Positions 37,010 through 45,471 of a stretch of 64,000 nt of DNA are shown piece after piece. Position numbers and translations under genes: made by a program. Below the pieces are notes generated by a model. The model was not told the DNA's origin and made no database searches. It worked only from the letters and a program-made list of their open reading frames with translations. Source of the DNA: Xylanibacter ruminicola (lineage in GTDB: Bacteria > Bacteroidota > Bacteroidia > Bacteroidales > Bacteroidaceae); the NCBI RefSeq assembly GCF_900107775.1, contig NZ_FNRF01000003.1, positions 248,001-312,000 of the forward strand, given 5' to 3'. Each line of letters begins with the position of its first letter. Position 1 is the first letter of the stretch.

Positions 37010-38398
37010 CTAGAATTTGTAGTAAAAAAAGTAACTTTCTATCATCTTGCGTTCCATACGGCGTATTTGGTCGTCGTTACATTTTACCTGAAGAAGTGCC
37101 CCGGAGTGGTTTCGAAGTTTGCCATGGAAGTTGCATTCGTCAATGCGGCAGCCACCACAGCAGATAAAACGCAGATGGCAAGTACGGCAGGGGATGAGAT
37201 TATCGACCGAAGTTTGCAGGTGGAGCTGATGGCCTTTTTCCATAAATGCTTTTATCGGTCTACCGGTAATATTTCCATAACTATCGACCTCGGAGATGCG
37301 ATTGCAATAATACACCTCGCCATCGGCACCTATGGATATGCCACCAAAGCCACAGTTGCGTTCAATGAGATTAGGGGTATGACCTTCCATGAAGTTATTA
37401 TACTTGGCATCAGGATCTAAGGCGTGCTCAATTTCCATAATACGCAGGAAAAACTCCTTGTTCTGAGCTTCGGTGTAATGAGTGTTGCGCCCTTGAAGTA
37501 CCTTCTTGCTGAGTTTGAAGAAAACTGGGTGCTGACATTGGCTCTTGATGTAACTAACCATCTGCTGATAGCGCTCGGCTGCATCGTGCTGAAGATTCTG
37601 GAATGTAAAGGTGGTGGCCACAGATGTGCGAATACCTGCGTTAGCAAAGAGAATGACGTTGCGTACAATGCGGTCGAAATGGCCAGAGCCGCGAACCTTG
37701 GCGTTGGAGGCCTCGTCGAAACCATCTATGCTTATCTGTATCTGACTGATATATGGGGCGAGCTGGTTAATGCGATCCTCGGTCCAAAGGATGCCATTAG
37801 AAAGCACTGTAGTTTCTAAACCAAGTGTTGATGCATGTATAAGAATGTCGTTGAAATCGCGGTTCATCAGAGGCTCGCCTCCAGAAAAAGTTACACTTTT
37901 ACCTCCCTGGTGTTGAAACTCGGTAAGGATGCGAAGCCACTCTGTCTTTGGTAGCTCGTTCTCTAATGGCTTGCCAGAGCGCATAAAACAGTGCTCGCAA
38001 TGAAGATTACATGCATTGGTGAGGTAGATATTGAGCATGCGGTAACCTTCTAAGTATTGAGGAACGGGGGCTGTGTTGATGCCTGCAAAACTCCGAGCCG
38101 TGATAGCTGCAAGAAGTTGCTTGAACTGAGACTGCTCTTCTGTGGTGTGCAAAGATGTATATATAGCGCCTACAGATTGACCGCCCATCAACTGTTGAAG
38201 AAGGTGCTTCTGTAAGTCTGACTTTATGACCATCCAGTTGGCAGTAAGCACAGAAATAACCAACCATCCTTCAGCGCATGGTCGGAAAAGAATCTCGTCA
38301 GAGAAGATGAGGTGGTCAGTGCTCTGTAGCTCGGAATGCTGTCTCATGACATGTGGTTTGAATTTAATAATTGAGGTGACACCAGTCTCTGCTGTCAC
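37010..38398 (-). CDS. Radical SAM/SPASM peptide maturase with RRE-like N terminus
   Basis: A 462-residue radical SAM enzyme. The [4Fe-4S] motif is CNLHCEHC (C130, C134, C137); VTFSGGEPLMNRDF binds SAM; the SPASM region has NCGFGG, VYYCNR and CRTCHLRFICCGGCRIDEC for auxiliary clusters. Residues 28-105 (ILFRPCAEGWLVISVLTANW...) look like a PqqD-type winged-helix recognition element, which binds leader peptides. The only suitable start is GTG at 38398; no upstream ATG exists before an in-frame stop. A 10-bp inverted repeat covers that start. The 36-residue Cys peptide encoded just upstream is the probable substrate. Confidence 0.87.
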   Translation of the reverse strand: MTAETGVTSIIKFKPHVMRQHSELQSTDHLIFSDEILFRPCAEGWLVISVLTANWMVIKSDLQKHLLQQLMGGQSVGAIYTSLHTTEEQSQFKQLLAAITARSFAGINTAPVPQYLEGYRMLNIYLTNACNLHCEHCFMRSGKPLENELPKTEWLRILTEFQHQGGKSVTFSGGEPLMNRDFNDILIHASTLGLETTVLSNGILWTEDRINQLAPYISQIQISIDGFDEASNAKVRGSGHFDRIVRNVILFANAGIRTSVATTFTFQNLQHDAAERYQQMVSYIKSQCQHPVFFKLSKKVLQGRNTHYTEAQNKEFFLRIMEIEHALDPDAKYNNFMEGHTPNLIERNCGFGGISIGADGEVYYCNRISEVDSYGNITGRPIKAFMEKGHQLHLQTSVDNLIPCRTCHLRFICCGGCRIDECNFHGKLRNHSGALLQVKCNDDQIRRMERKMIESYFFYYKF

Positions 38399-38403
38399 CT
38401 CAA
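38371..38403 (-). promoter_or_regulatory. Perfect 10-bp inverted repeat over the radical SAM start codon
   Basis: TTGAGGTGAC (38371-38380) and GTCACCTCAA (38394-38403) are exact reverse complements with a 13-base loop. On the minus-strand transcript the stem encloses the GTG start (38398-38396). A further perfect palindrome CCCAATTGGG abuts it (38404-38413). This could hold back translation of the maturase relative to the peptide. Confidence 0.6.
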
Positions 38404-38431
38404 CCCAATTGGGATAATGCTGCTGGTAAAG

Positions 38432-38454
38432 CTAATCCTTGATCAGGGGATTAG
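38432..38454 (-). terminator. Hairpin at the end of the peptide gene
   Basis: CTAATCC (38432-38438) and GGATTAG (38448-38454) form a 7-bp stem overlapping the stop codon of the 36-residue peptide. No clear T-run follows on the minus strand, so it is more likely an attenuator or mRNA stabiliser than a full terminator. Confidence 0.45.
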
Positions 38455-38561
38455 TTCTGGTTTACGTCGCAGCGCTTGAAGCAGTACATGGCGCCTACAC
38501 GCTCTGTATCTTCTGCTGTCTTAACTTCCCAATCGAAAGAAATAGAAAAATTCTCTTTCAT
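38451..38561 (-). CDS. Candidate RiPP precursor peptide, 36 aa, Cys-containing core
   Basis: A short frame: ATG at 38561 to TAA at 38451-38453. It starts MKENFSISFDWEVKTAED and ends MYCFKRCDVNQN, with two Cys four residues apart in the last third and a charged leader-like front. It lies between the M42 peptidase (41-base gap) and the radical SAM gene (52-base gap) on the same strand, exactly where precursor genes sit in radical SAM peptide systems. The SISFDWEVKTAED part would be the leader bound by the maturase RRE. There is no GG cleavage site. The modification (thioether, C-C cross-link or other) cannot be predicted. Confidence 0.7.
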   Translation of the reverse strand: MKENFSISFDWEVKTAEDTERVGAMYCFKRCDVNQN

Positions 38562-38602
38562 GTTTTCAATTGTTTTTTGTTCGACATTAATGTTATCTAT
38601 TC

Positions 38603-39631
38603 TCAAGTGTGCAAATAAGCCGATAAAAGGGCTATAGCACTATCTGCATCTGCCAATGATACAACCTCAGAAGGGGTGTGCATATATCGGCAGGGGATGC
38701 TGATCAATCCTGTTCGGATGCCTGTGCCGGCAACCTGTATCTCTCGGGCATCGGTGCCTGTGGGACGGGCAATAGCCTCTATCTGGTAGGGGATGCCATT
38801 TGATTTTGCCATGCTGATGAGCTGCTGGTTGATACCTTTGCTCATGTTAGGCCCCATAGGAATGACTGCACCTTTGCCTAGGCTGATATCACCATCTTTT
38901 GCGGGTGACATGGTGGGATAGTCAGTGGCATGGGTTACATCAATGGCAATGCCTATATCTGGGCGTATAGCCTCAGTTATCATTTTTGCACCGCGTGCAC
39001 CTAATTCTTCCTGTACGGAGGCCACTAAATAGATGTCCTTATCTGTTTGCAGGGACTGCAAATTCTGTGCCAGACCCATCAAGACTGCCAAACCAATCTT
39101 GTCATCGAGTGATTTAGACAAGAGAAGGGTGTCATTAAGTTGTACAGGATTGCCTTGGAGAGTGGCTACATCGCCAATCTGAACTTTGGATTGTGCATCT
39201 GCTTTATCTTTGGCTGCAATATCAATCCAAAGGTCTTCTGGCTCGAGTTGCTTAGAATTCTCGGATTTGTCCTGGAGGTGTATGGGCTTCTTGCCAATAA
39301 CGCCTGTTACAAGGCCTTGCTGCCCCATGATATTTACACGCTGACCGGGGAGAAGATTTGTGTCGATACCGCCAATTTCTTTGAAATATAGGAATCCGCG
39401 GTCATCGATGTAACTAATCATTAAGCCAATCTCATCGGCATGCGCCATGAACATTATCTTAGTGCCAGAACCTTTTTTATGGGCGATGCAATTACCATTG
39501 ACATCAGTATAGACATCGTCGACAAAGGGGGATATAACTTTTGTGAACAAGCTTGTGACCTGTTCCTCAGAGCCTGATGGACTAGCCATCTGAAGACTCT
39601 CATATAATGCCTCTTTAATCTTTTGATCCAT
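38603..39631 (-). CDS. M42-family metallo-aminopeptidase
   Basis: A 342-residue dinuclear-metal peptidase: FMAHADEIGLM (metal His and Asp), LLSKSLDDKIG (bridging Asp), ASVQEELGARGAK (catalytic Glu pair), GIAIDVTHATD and PCRYMHTPSEV (last metal His). M42 enzymes remove N-terminal residues from short peptides in the cytoplasm. Homologues are common housekeeping genes in Bacteroidales, so it may be unrelated, but it is first in the operon with the Cys peptide and maturase and could trim the modified peptide. Its own TACCTTTG promoter lies at 39674-39681. Confidence 0.88.
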   Translation of the reverse strand: MDQKIKEALYESLQMASPSGSEEQVTSLFTKVISPFVDDVYTDVNGNCIAHKKGSGTKIMFMAHADEIGLMISYIDDRGFLYFKEIGGIDTNLLPGQRVNIMGQQGLVTGVIGKKPIHLQDKSENSKQLEPEDLWIDIAAKDKADAQSKVQIGDVATLQGNPVQLNDTLLLSKSLDDKIGLAVLMGLAQNLQSLQTDKDIYLVASVQEELGARGAKMITEAIRPDIGIAIDVTHATDYPTMSPAKDGDISLGKGAVIPMGPNMSKGINQQLISMAKSNGIPYQIEAIARPTGTDAREIQVAGTGIRTGLISIPCRYMHTPSEVVSLADADSAIALLSAYLHT

Positions 39632-39673
39632 CGATAATTTATGTACGGCCCGTTGTTGGACTCATTTCTAATG

Positions 39674-39681
39674 CAAAGGTA
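39674..39681 (-). promoter_or_regulatory. -7 box of the peptidase/peptide/radical SAM operon
   Basis: Reads TACCTTTG on the minus strand, 43 bases upstream of ATG 39631. A TTTGC at 39706-39709 is a possible but rather distant -33 element (24-base gap). No other promoter is evident before the SNF2 gene, so all four genes may be co-transcribed. Confidence 0.55.
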
Positions 39682-39814
39682 CTGAAAAAAAATATCAATT
39701 ACTTGCAAATTTACAGAAAATAATGTTTTTTAAGAAATTGGGGTTAGGATATGGAGATTCTGCTTGCCTTTTTTCGAGGGAATACTATGGTTTGTTGGAT
39801 TTTTAGTAGTTTTA

Positions 39815-39846
39815 TTTGGAAGTTCTGAATTAAAATCTTATCTTTG
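39815..39846 (+). promoter_or_regulatory. Promoter of the KAP NTPase unit
   Basis: TTTG at 39815-39818, 20-base spacer, TATCTTTG at 39839-39846, matching the Bacteroidetes consensus. It lies 67 bases upstream of ATG 39913 and diverges from the peptidase promoter. Confidence 0.7.
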
Positions 39847-39912
39847 CCAACAAGAATTTAAGAGGGCTGTCAAATATGTTATTATGATTGCAAACTTTTT
39901 GTGGTTTTGGTT

Positions 39913-40215
39913 ATGAGTAGAAATGTTCGTGATATATTGTTGTCACAAGTAAAAGAAAGAAGACCTTACTTGTGGGCAGTTATTATCGTAATGTGTTGGT
40001 TCGGGCTTGATTTACAGAGAGGGTGGATATTGGAAAAGTTGTTACCTCTTATGGATCAACGACCCTCATGGGCTTTTCATGTTCTTTTTATTATTGGCTT
40101 ATGTCTTATCATTACATATGTATACCACAATTTATTTGTTAAGGAAAAATATCTGTCACATCAATTTAGGGCTTTTTGGTATAGTGTAATTGCTGTATAT
40201 TGTATTATAGAATAG
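39913..40215 (+). CDS. Membrane N-terminal part of KAP protein (separate by frameshift)
   Basis: A 100-residue frame with two or three hydrophobic helices (YLWAVIIVMCWFGL, AFHVLFIIGLCLIITYVY, FWYSVIAVY). KAP NTPases often start with such membrane helices, and the next frame begins without its own ATG for nearly 80 residues. A one-base backward shift around 40203 would join AVYC to YYRIEETFAF and give one continuous protein. It may therefore be the true start of the KAP gene, broken by a deletion or read by frameshifting. Confidence 0.6.
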   Translation: MSRNVRDILLSQVKERRPYLWAVIIVMCWFGLDLQRGWILEKLLPLMDQRPSWAFHVLFIIGLCLIITYVYHNLFVKEKYLSHQFRAFWYSVIAVYCIIE

Positions 40216-42458
40216 AAGAGACGTTTGCTTTTAGAGGTTTTGATTATGGTATTGCCTATTTGGATTTACTTTTAATATGGGGATTCTTTTTGTTCTGTTA
40301 TGAGATATATAGGTTATATCATTCAAGAATACTTTCGGGTTATTCTAATGGGCTTATAGGAGATACCCCAATTCGATATGTAGAGGATGATCATTTAGGA
40401 TATTCTGATTATGCAAAGGCTGTGGCTAAATTTATGAATGATACAGATTGCTCACAAAGTTCTTTCTCTATAGGTATAGAAGGTGTATGGGGGCAGGGAA
40501 AAACGTCATTTGTAAATCTTCTTAAATCAGAGTTGAAAGAATATGGCTATATTATAGTAGATTTTAATGCAAGGGCTTCTGCTAATTGTAATGAGATACA
40601 AGAAGATTTCTTAGCTTCATTAAGAAATTCATTAAGTAACTATTATGTTGGTATATCTGGAGTCATAAAAAAATATGGTAAAGCTTTGCAGGTTACTGAA
40701 GAATACAATCCGGCTTTGAAGTTTTTTCAAATTGGCTCATGGCCTAACCTGTCCTCTAGTTGGGAGTCTTTAGATAAGGCCATCAAAAATACGGGCAGGA
40801 GAGTCGTTATTTGTCTTGATGATCTTGATAGACTTACTGGTGAAGAAATAATGGAAGTATGTAAAGTTGTTGATAAGAACGGCTCTTTTCCCAATGTTTT
40901 TTATATTGTTTCATATGATAAGGTTTATGTACAGAATATATTAGGTAGTTATTTAGAACTTGAAAAAACAGACGATTTCCTTGATAAGTATATTAATATA
41001 GAGTTCTCATTACCAAAGAAAGTCTATTTGGTGCTTCTTGGCGAACTACTAAAATACTTTGAAGATTCTATCAATAAAAAGGAATTCGTAAATGTAAGCA
41101 TAGATACAATAAGACAATTTTTTGCTCAGAATGCTAAGATTATTGAACCGAGGCTATCAACTATGAGAGATGTTAAGCGTTTTTATAACCAATTTAGATT
41201 TGATTATCAACCTGTTCTGAATGATGTAAGATTTGAGGATTATTTCTTTTTAGAGCTAATCAAGTATAGATATAAAGAAGAGTATGAGAAACTCAGATGT
41301 GGCGATTATACATCGAAGGGGGAAAAAATGTATGATAAAGAAATAAACTACAATAAAGAACTAATTTATCTCAATAGCCTCGATGAAAATGATAGCCCAC
41401 AATGTTGGGACATTTTACTTCGTTTGTTCCCGCTTGCAAAGAATAAAACATACAGTGATGATTGGTACCAATCTAGATGGAATAGAATATGTAACGTTTT
41501 GTCTTATGATATATATTTCTATCAACAAAGTGAAGGTGTGATATATAACAAGGACTTACAAGGATTGTTCCAAATGAGCTTAAAAGATGCTATTGATAAA
41601 ATTGATTCCTGGAAAGATAATGTAAATAATGTACGGGATTTCCTGCTAACTCGTGATGCTTTTCGGCTTAATTCAAGAAAGAATTTTGATTTATACATTC
41701 CACTTACCATTTATTGCGCTTACATTTATAACGATTACATGCTAAGGGCTGCGCTTGGAACTTTTTTTGTTACTGATGGTCATGATAAAGGTATTGAAAA
41801 AATAAAGAAAATATATGGGTTTAAAGATGATAATGATTACATCCTTCATCTTAAAAGTTTACTTGGCCAGTTGGCTGTTATTGATATAAGGCCAGTTTAT
41901 AGTTATGTTCATGCGCTTTATACTTCTATGATAGATGAACCTTTGTCTATATATCATTCTATTATTAATATTGAAGACTGTAAAGATTTCTTAATGAAGC
42001 TTTTGAAAGGATACATAGCTAAAATAGATGAGGAAACGTGGTCTGCTCAAACTGCATGGGAAATATCACGTATTTCCAAAATGAATCCCAAAAGGATTGA
42101 TTATATAGAGATGGATAATGATGCAATTAATGCTATCAAAGACTCTATGGAGGATAAACCGGAAAAATATGCGGGTGCAATAATAACTCATTTCACTTTT
42201 GATGGATATTTGAAATTTAACATTTGCAATGTTTTCCTTGCCTCTCAGATTTTTGGTGGTTGGGAAAATTTTGAGGAATATTTGCAGGTAATTGAAGACT
42301 CAGAAAAAGTTCCCTCTCTGGTAAAGGATGTTTTAAAACTATTTTGGGAAAAATTTAAAAAGACCGAGTACAATCCATTTGCATTCTATGGATATGATAA
42401 GCAGGTAAGTGTAGGCGATTACGAAGCTTATTACAAAATATTCAAATCAATAAACTAA
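40200..42458 (+). CDS. KAP-family P-loop NTPase
   Basis: A 752-residue frame opening with TTG 40200. After one hydrophobic segment (LDLLLIWGFFLFCYEIY) it has Walker A GVWGQGKTS, then VVICLDDLDRLTGEE as Walker B with the downstream FYIVSYDKVYV sensor, all marks of KAP NTPases. These are membrane-anchored ATPases found in phage defence and plasmid exclusion. The C-terminal 350 residues are unassigned and helical. The region is clearly more AT-rich than the flanking helicase genes, suggesting separate acquisition. See the preceding entry for the probable frameshift. Confidence 0.8.
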   Translation: MYYRIEETFAFRGFDYGIAYLDLLLIWGFFLFCYEIYRLYHSRILSGYSNGLIGDTPIRYVEDDHLGYSDYAKAVAKFMNDTDCSQSSFSIGIEGVWGQGKTSFVNLLKSELKEYGYIIVDFNARASANCNEIQEDFLASLRNSLSNYYVGISGVIKKYGKALQVTEEYNPALKFFQIGSWPNLSSSWESLDKAIKNTGRRVVICLDDLDRLTGEEIMEVCKVVDKNGSFPNVFYIVSYDKVYVQNILGSYLELEKTDDFLDKYINIEFSLPKKVYLVLLGELLKYFEDSINKKEFVNVSIDTIRQFFAQNAKIIEPRLSTMRDVKRFYNQFRFDYQPVLNDVRFEDYFFLELIKYRYKEEYEKLRCGDYTSKGEKMYDKEINYNKELIYLNSLDENDSPQCWDILLRLFPLAKNKTYSDDWYQSRWNRICNVLSYDIYFYQQSEGVIYNKDLQGLFQMSLKDAIDKIDSWKDNVNNVRDFLLTRDAFRLNSRKNFDLYIPLTIYCAYIYNDYMLRAALGTFFVTDGHDKGIEKIKKIYGFKDDNDYILHLKSLLGQLAVIDIRPVYSYVHALYTSMIDEPLSIYHSIINIEDCKDFLMKLLKGYIAKIDEETWSAQTAWEISRISKMNPKRIDYIEMDNDAINAIKDSMEDKPEKYAGAIITHFTFDGYLKFNICNVFLASQIFGGWENFEEYLQVIEDSEKVPSLVKDVLKLFWEKFKKTEYNPFAFYGYDKQVSVGDYEAYYKIFKSIN

Positions 42459-42497
42459 TTTGCATTTTTTACTGCGTGTTTATTAATTAAGTTATTA

Positions 42498-42533
42498 AAC
42501 CGCTAACAAAGTTGAAGTACTTAGTTAGCGGTT
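42498..42533. terminator. Bidirectional terminator between KAP and SIR2 genes
   Basis: AACCGCTAAC (42498-42507) and GTTAGCGGTT (42524-42533) form a perfect 10-bp stem, with A/T-rich flanks on both sides, between two convergent genes. Confidence 0.8.
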
Positions 42534-42554
42534 ATTGTTTATAATTGTTGTTTG

Positions 42555-44489
42555 TCAGTTTAGCGCTTTCACTTTAGGGAATTCTTCTAACGTAGGCTTG
42601 TCAGAGTAAAGAGCATAATACTGGTCAGCTTCGTATTTGAATTCTATATCTATTTTATCTTGATCTTTGCGTTGCAATTTAATAACTTTACATGGACTGT
42701 AAATTGAGTGCATGTATGGTATTTTGTAAGTCTTGCCATTTAGATCAAGAACTATATCTGTACTTGTAGAAACAGCAGCCATCTCCTTATTCTCGTAATT
42801 GCTTTCTGCAAAATCTGGTAATGTAATTGCTTCTGCAGATATTTTCACTCCACCAGGGCTCTTGACTATCACTGGTTCATGTTTAAGATAAGCGAGATAT
42901 TTACAAGAGGCATAATATGCTTGTTCTGAACAATCGTGGTATAAAGAAAACTTTTCTCCTGTTAATTGTTCAATTTGCTTGATGTTTTTGTAGTATTCCT
43001 TAAACTTCTCAAAATTATGTTCAATATTTTTAGTTGTATTCTTTATGTTAAAAGGAATGTTCGAGACATCCTTAATAAATACATCTTCTCCACTGAAAAA
43101 TGCCGAAATGAAATCAATCCATTTTATAGCTAAATCGATGTCCGTAAAGGTGTCTTTTGATTTAAAAGTGAAGTTAACATCAAACTTCCGATCTATAGAA
43201 GCTTGCTCATTGATGGCGACTATCATTTTCATCGTGTAGATGTGAAAATCAATATCAAAGACAACTTTCTGCTTATTAAGTGCATATGCCTTTCCCTTAA
43301 TAATCTCAATAAAGTTACGCGATGGAATATGTATAGTTAACTCAAGGTCTTTGGGTACGGGCATTACTAATATTGCAGAGATGTTGTCGTCTATAACAAT
43401 GCCATTAACAGAATGGACACAATTAAGAAGGTGCTCTCCCTTGAATTCTATTTTGGGTATTGCTGGATATATGGGATTATCAATGATAACTCCATATTTT
43501 TCAAAATCCATGTTGTTGGCAATCTCTTTATAAACATCATCGACCGTGAATTGTATTTTCTGTTCGATAGATTTTTTCTCCAGAGGTTTAAAGCCTTTTA
43601 TTTGATTCTCACCATCTGGCGGCATTATAATACCTGGCGTGAAGTCGTGGAAGTTGCAGAACTTAGTATACACTTCAGAGGAAATCTCTCCGTGTTTAAA
43701 GTCTTTGCTGATGTTGGATCTTAATTCTGTTATTAGCTCATTAAGAAACTCTGATGCGTATGCTTCATAATATGTAACTCCGAGCTTCTTTAATTGTGTC
43801 TTCCTGCTCTCGTTTATGCGTGGAACGATGAGGAACATTTCTTTTTGGTTTCTGCCTACGGCATCGGATATGTGCTTGATGATATCGATGATATTATCAT
43901 CGTACAAGTTATATCCGATAAACAAAATGTGTTTTGTTAAGAACTCAGTCTTAGTCAAGTCCCACAATCCTGAATTAATTGGCTCCTCAAAAAACTGCTC
44001 ATAGTCGTTTGATGTGATTATAACAGAATCTGGGTCAGTGAAATCTCCGTGAATTTTGAAAATAGTAGTTTTCTTTTCCTGTATATAAGTACAATCTTTG
44101 TCATTTCTAACTACGTTTCTTTCTGCTATAGGATATGAGTCTTCTAACAGTGTGTCATAGTTTGTGGTGAAGATATGTTTGAAATGAGGAATTGTTGCCA
44201 GCATGCTATGGTCATTCATACACGCAGGTGCGAAATTGAATTTCTCATGCAGTAACTCTATGAGTTGATTCCTACTACCATTACATACTTCTTCCACAAA
44301 GAAGTTGGTTAAATCTTGCAAAGAGTCATCCTTATGCTCATTTCGTAGTTTTTCATTATCAAATTCAGATAGTATGGCTGTTTTAAGATCATCTACAGAT
44401 GGAGCCTTAGCTTCTATTGAGAAACCAGCTCCTAAGAAGGGAGAAACTTTGCACTTCCTTACTAGTTTTATTAATCTTTCAAACTTCAT
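42555..44489 (-). CDS. SIR2-domain effector protein
   Basis: A 644-residue protein with an N-terminal SIR2-like NADase fold: SPFLGAGFS (G20-S24), FTTNYDTLLE (N110, D112), FKIHGDF (catalytic H147) and HILFIGYNLYDDN. The remaining 370 residues are a beta-rich unassigned region. Such stand-alone SIR2 proteins with long C-terminal sensors deplete NAD upon phage infection (DSR-like). It stands alone after a terminator (44512-44539) that closes the toxin-antitoxin pair upstream. Confidence 0.82.
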   Translation of the reverse strand: MKFERLIKLVRKCKVSPFLGAGFSIEAKAPSVDDLKTAILSEFDNEKLRNEHKDDSLQDLTNFFVEEVCNGSRNQLIELLHEKFNFAPACMNDHSMLATIPHFKHIFTTNYDTLLEDSYPIAERNVVRNDKDCTYIQEKKTTIFKIHGDFTDPDSVIITSNDYEQFFEEPINSGLWDLTKTEFLTKHILFIGYNLYDDNIIDIIKHISDAVGRNQKEMFLIVPRINESRKTQLKKLGVTYYEAYASEFLNELITELRSNISKDFKHGEISSEVYTKFCNFHDFTPGIIMPPDGENQIKGFKPLEKKSIEQKIQFTVDDVYKEIANNMDFEKYGVIIDNPIYPAIPKIEFKGEHLLNCVHSVNGIVIDDNISAILVMPVPKDLELTIHIPSRNFIEIIKGKAYALNKQKVVFDIDFHIYTMKMIVAINEQASIDRKFDVNFTFKSKDTFTDIDLAIKWIDFISAFFSGEDVFIKDVSNIPFNIKNTTKNIEHNFEKFKEYYKNIKQIEQLTGEKFSLYHDCSEQAYYASCKYLAYLKHEPVIVKSPGGVKISAEAITLPDFAESNYENKEMAAVSTSTDIVLDLNGKTYKIPYMHSIYSPCKVIKLQRKDQDKIDIEFKYEADQYYALYSDKPTLEEFPKVKALN

Positions 44490-44511
44490 ACATTATTTGG
44501 CTTATATAACA

Positions 44512-44539
44512 ATCCCGAATCACTTAAATGATCCGGGAT
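44512..44539 (-). terminator. Hairpin between antitoxin and SIR2 gene
   Basis: ATCCCGAATCA (44512-44522) pairs with TGATCCGGGAT (44529-44539) with one mismatch and a 6-base loop. It could end the toxin-antitoxin transcript or partially insulate the SIR2 gene. Confidence 0.6.
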
Positions 44540-44550
44540 CGTTGCATTAA

Positions 44551-44811
44551 TCATATCTTAATAATATCTTCTCCTAATACAGAAGAAATCTTTGCGAGGG
44601 TACGGAGTGTAAAGTTGTGAGTACCACTTAGCCATCTAGATACCTCAGGTTCTGTTTTGCCCACTTCCTTCGCAAACTCCTTTTGGGTCATGCCAATTTC
44701 TTTAAGTTTGGCATCAATCTTGTCCGCAATAGCAAAAGACCAATTGACTTGTGTTGTTACATCTTTTGGAATTGCGGCAACGGCTTCCCTAAATAGATTT
44801 GTCGCATTCAT
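44551..44811 (-). CDS. XRE-family HTH protein, HigA-like antitoxin
   Basis: An 86-residue DNA-binding protein with a clear helix-turn-helix: MTQKEFAKEVGKTEPEVSRW followed by SGTHNFTLRTLAKISSVLG. It overlaps the upstream toxin-like gene by four bases. The order toxin first, HTH antitoxin second is typical of HigBA. It is expected to repress the promoter at 45333 and neutralise its partner. Confidence 0.82.
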   Translation of the reverse strand: MNATNLFREAVAAIPKDVTTQVNWSFAIADKIDAKLKEIGMTQKEFAKEVGKTEPEVSRWLSGTHNFTLRTLAKISSVLGEDIIKI

Positions 44812-45287
44812 AAGTCAAACTCTTTAGTCTCTATTCCTGTTATTGTCCTTTCTTCTATAGTTATGTCTCCATTCTTTACGGCGACTTTTATTAGCTCGTC
44901 AAGTTTCTGAAGACTTATTACGTAGCCGCTAAGCTCTTCGCTTTCGTTGTATGTTCTTGTTGTTTTCTTGCCTCCATTACCTACAATTAAAACGCAATCA
45001 GACATTCTCAAACAATACAAACGCAGTTTTCCGTATTCTATGGGGAGGGCGCAAACTTGATCCTTAACTTTCCCCTCTGGACGGAAATACCTTTCAAGAA
45101 ATCCACTTGTTTCCAACATTCTTCGCAGAGCTGAGAGAATTATTTGAAAATCTCTTTTGCATTCGGCATTATCCTTGAATTTTTGGATAAACTTCTCGAA
45201 TTCAGAGAAATTTTCATTCTCGAAACAGATAGTAAACAGACCTGCCTTCTCGGTCTGCTCCACAGAGAGAATTTTAACTTTGCTCAT
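44808..45287 (-). CDS. HigB/RelE-like toxin candidate
   Basis: A 159-residue protein. The centre reads MLETSGFLERYFRPEGKVKD, YGKLRLYCLRMSDCVLIVGN and GGKKT, matching the order of strands in RelE/Gp49-like ribonuclease toxins (R-L-Y, V-L-I, G-x-K-K). The N-terminal 60 residues are longer than in compact HigB. I use ATG 45287; the TTG-started frame to 45335 would overlap the promoter. Function is inferred from the fold pattern and the HTH partner. Confidence 0.68.
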   Translation of the reverse strand: MSKVKILSVEQTEKAGLFTICFENENFSEFEKFIQKFKDNAECKRDFQIILSALRRMLETSGFLERYFRPEGKVKDQVCALPIEYGKLRLYCLRMSDCVLIVGNGGKKTTRTYNESEELSGYVISLQKLDELIKVAVKNGDITIEERTITGIETKEFDL

Positions 45288-45332
45288 ATTTACAGCTCTT
45301 TTGAATCTTGTTTGTATAGTAAATTTCCGCTG

Positions 45333-45340
45333 CAAAGATA
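45333..45340 (-). promoter_or_regulatory. -7 box of the toxin-antitoxin operon
   Basis: TATCTTTG on the minus strand, 46 bases upstream of ATG 45287; no convincing -33 element is seen. Between here and 45540 I see no gene, only AT-rich sequence and a 20-base match to the P1 region (45472-45491). Confidence 0.55.
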
Positions 45341-45471
45341 CAAAGAAAAATGAGATATTATCATAAAAGCTAATTTATTTTTGTTAATAATGTATATATT
45401 TTCGCAATACTTTACAAAATGTGGTAATTATGCATATATTATAGGTTCTTTTGGCCTTTTTGCTGTATTAG

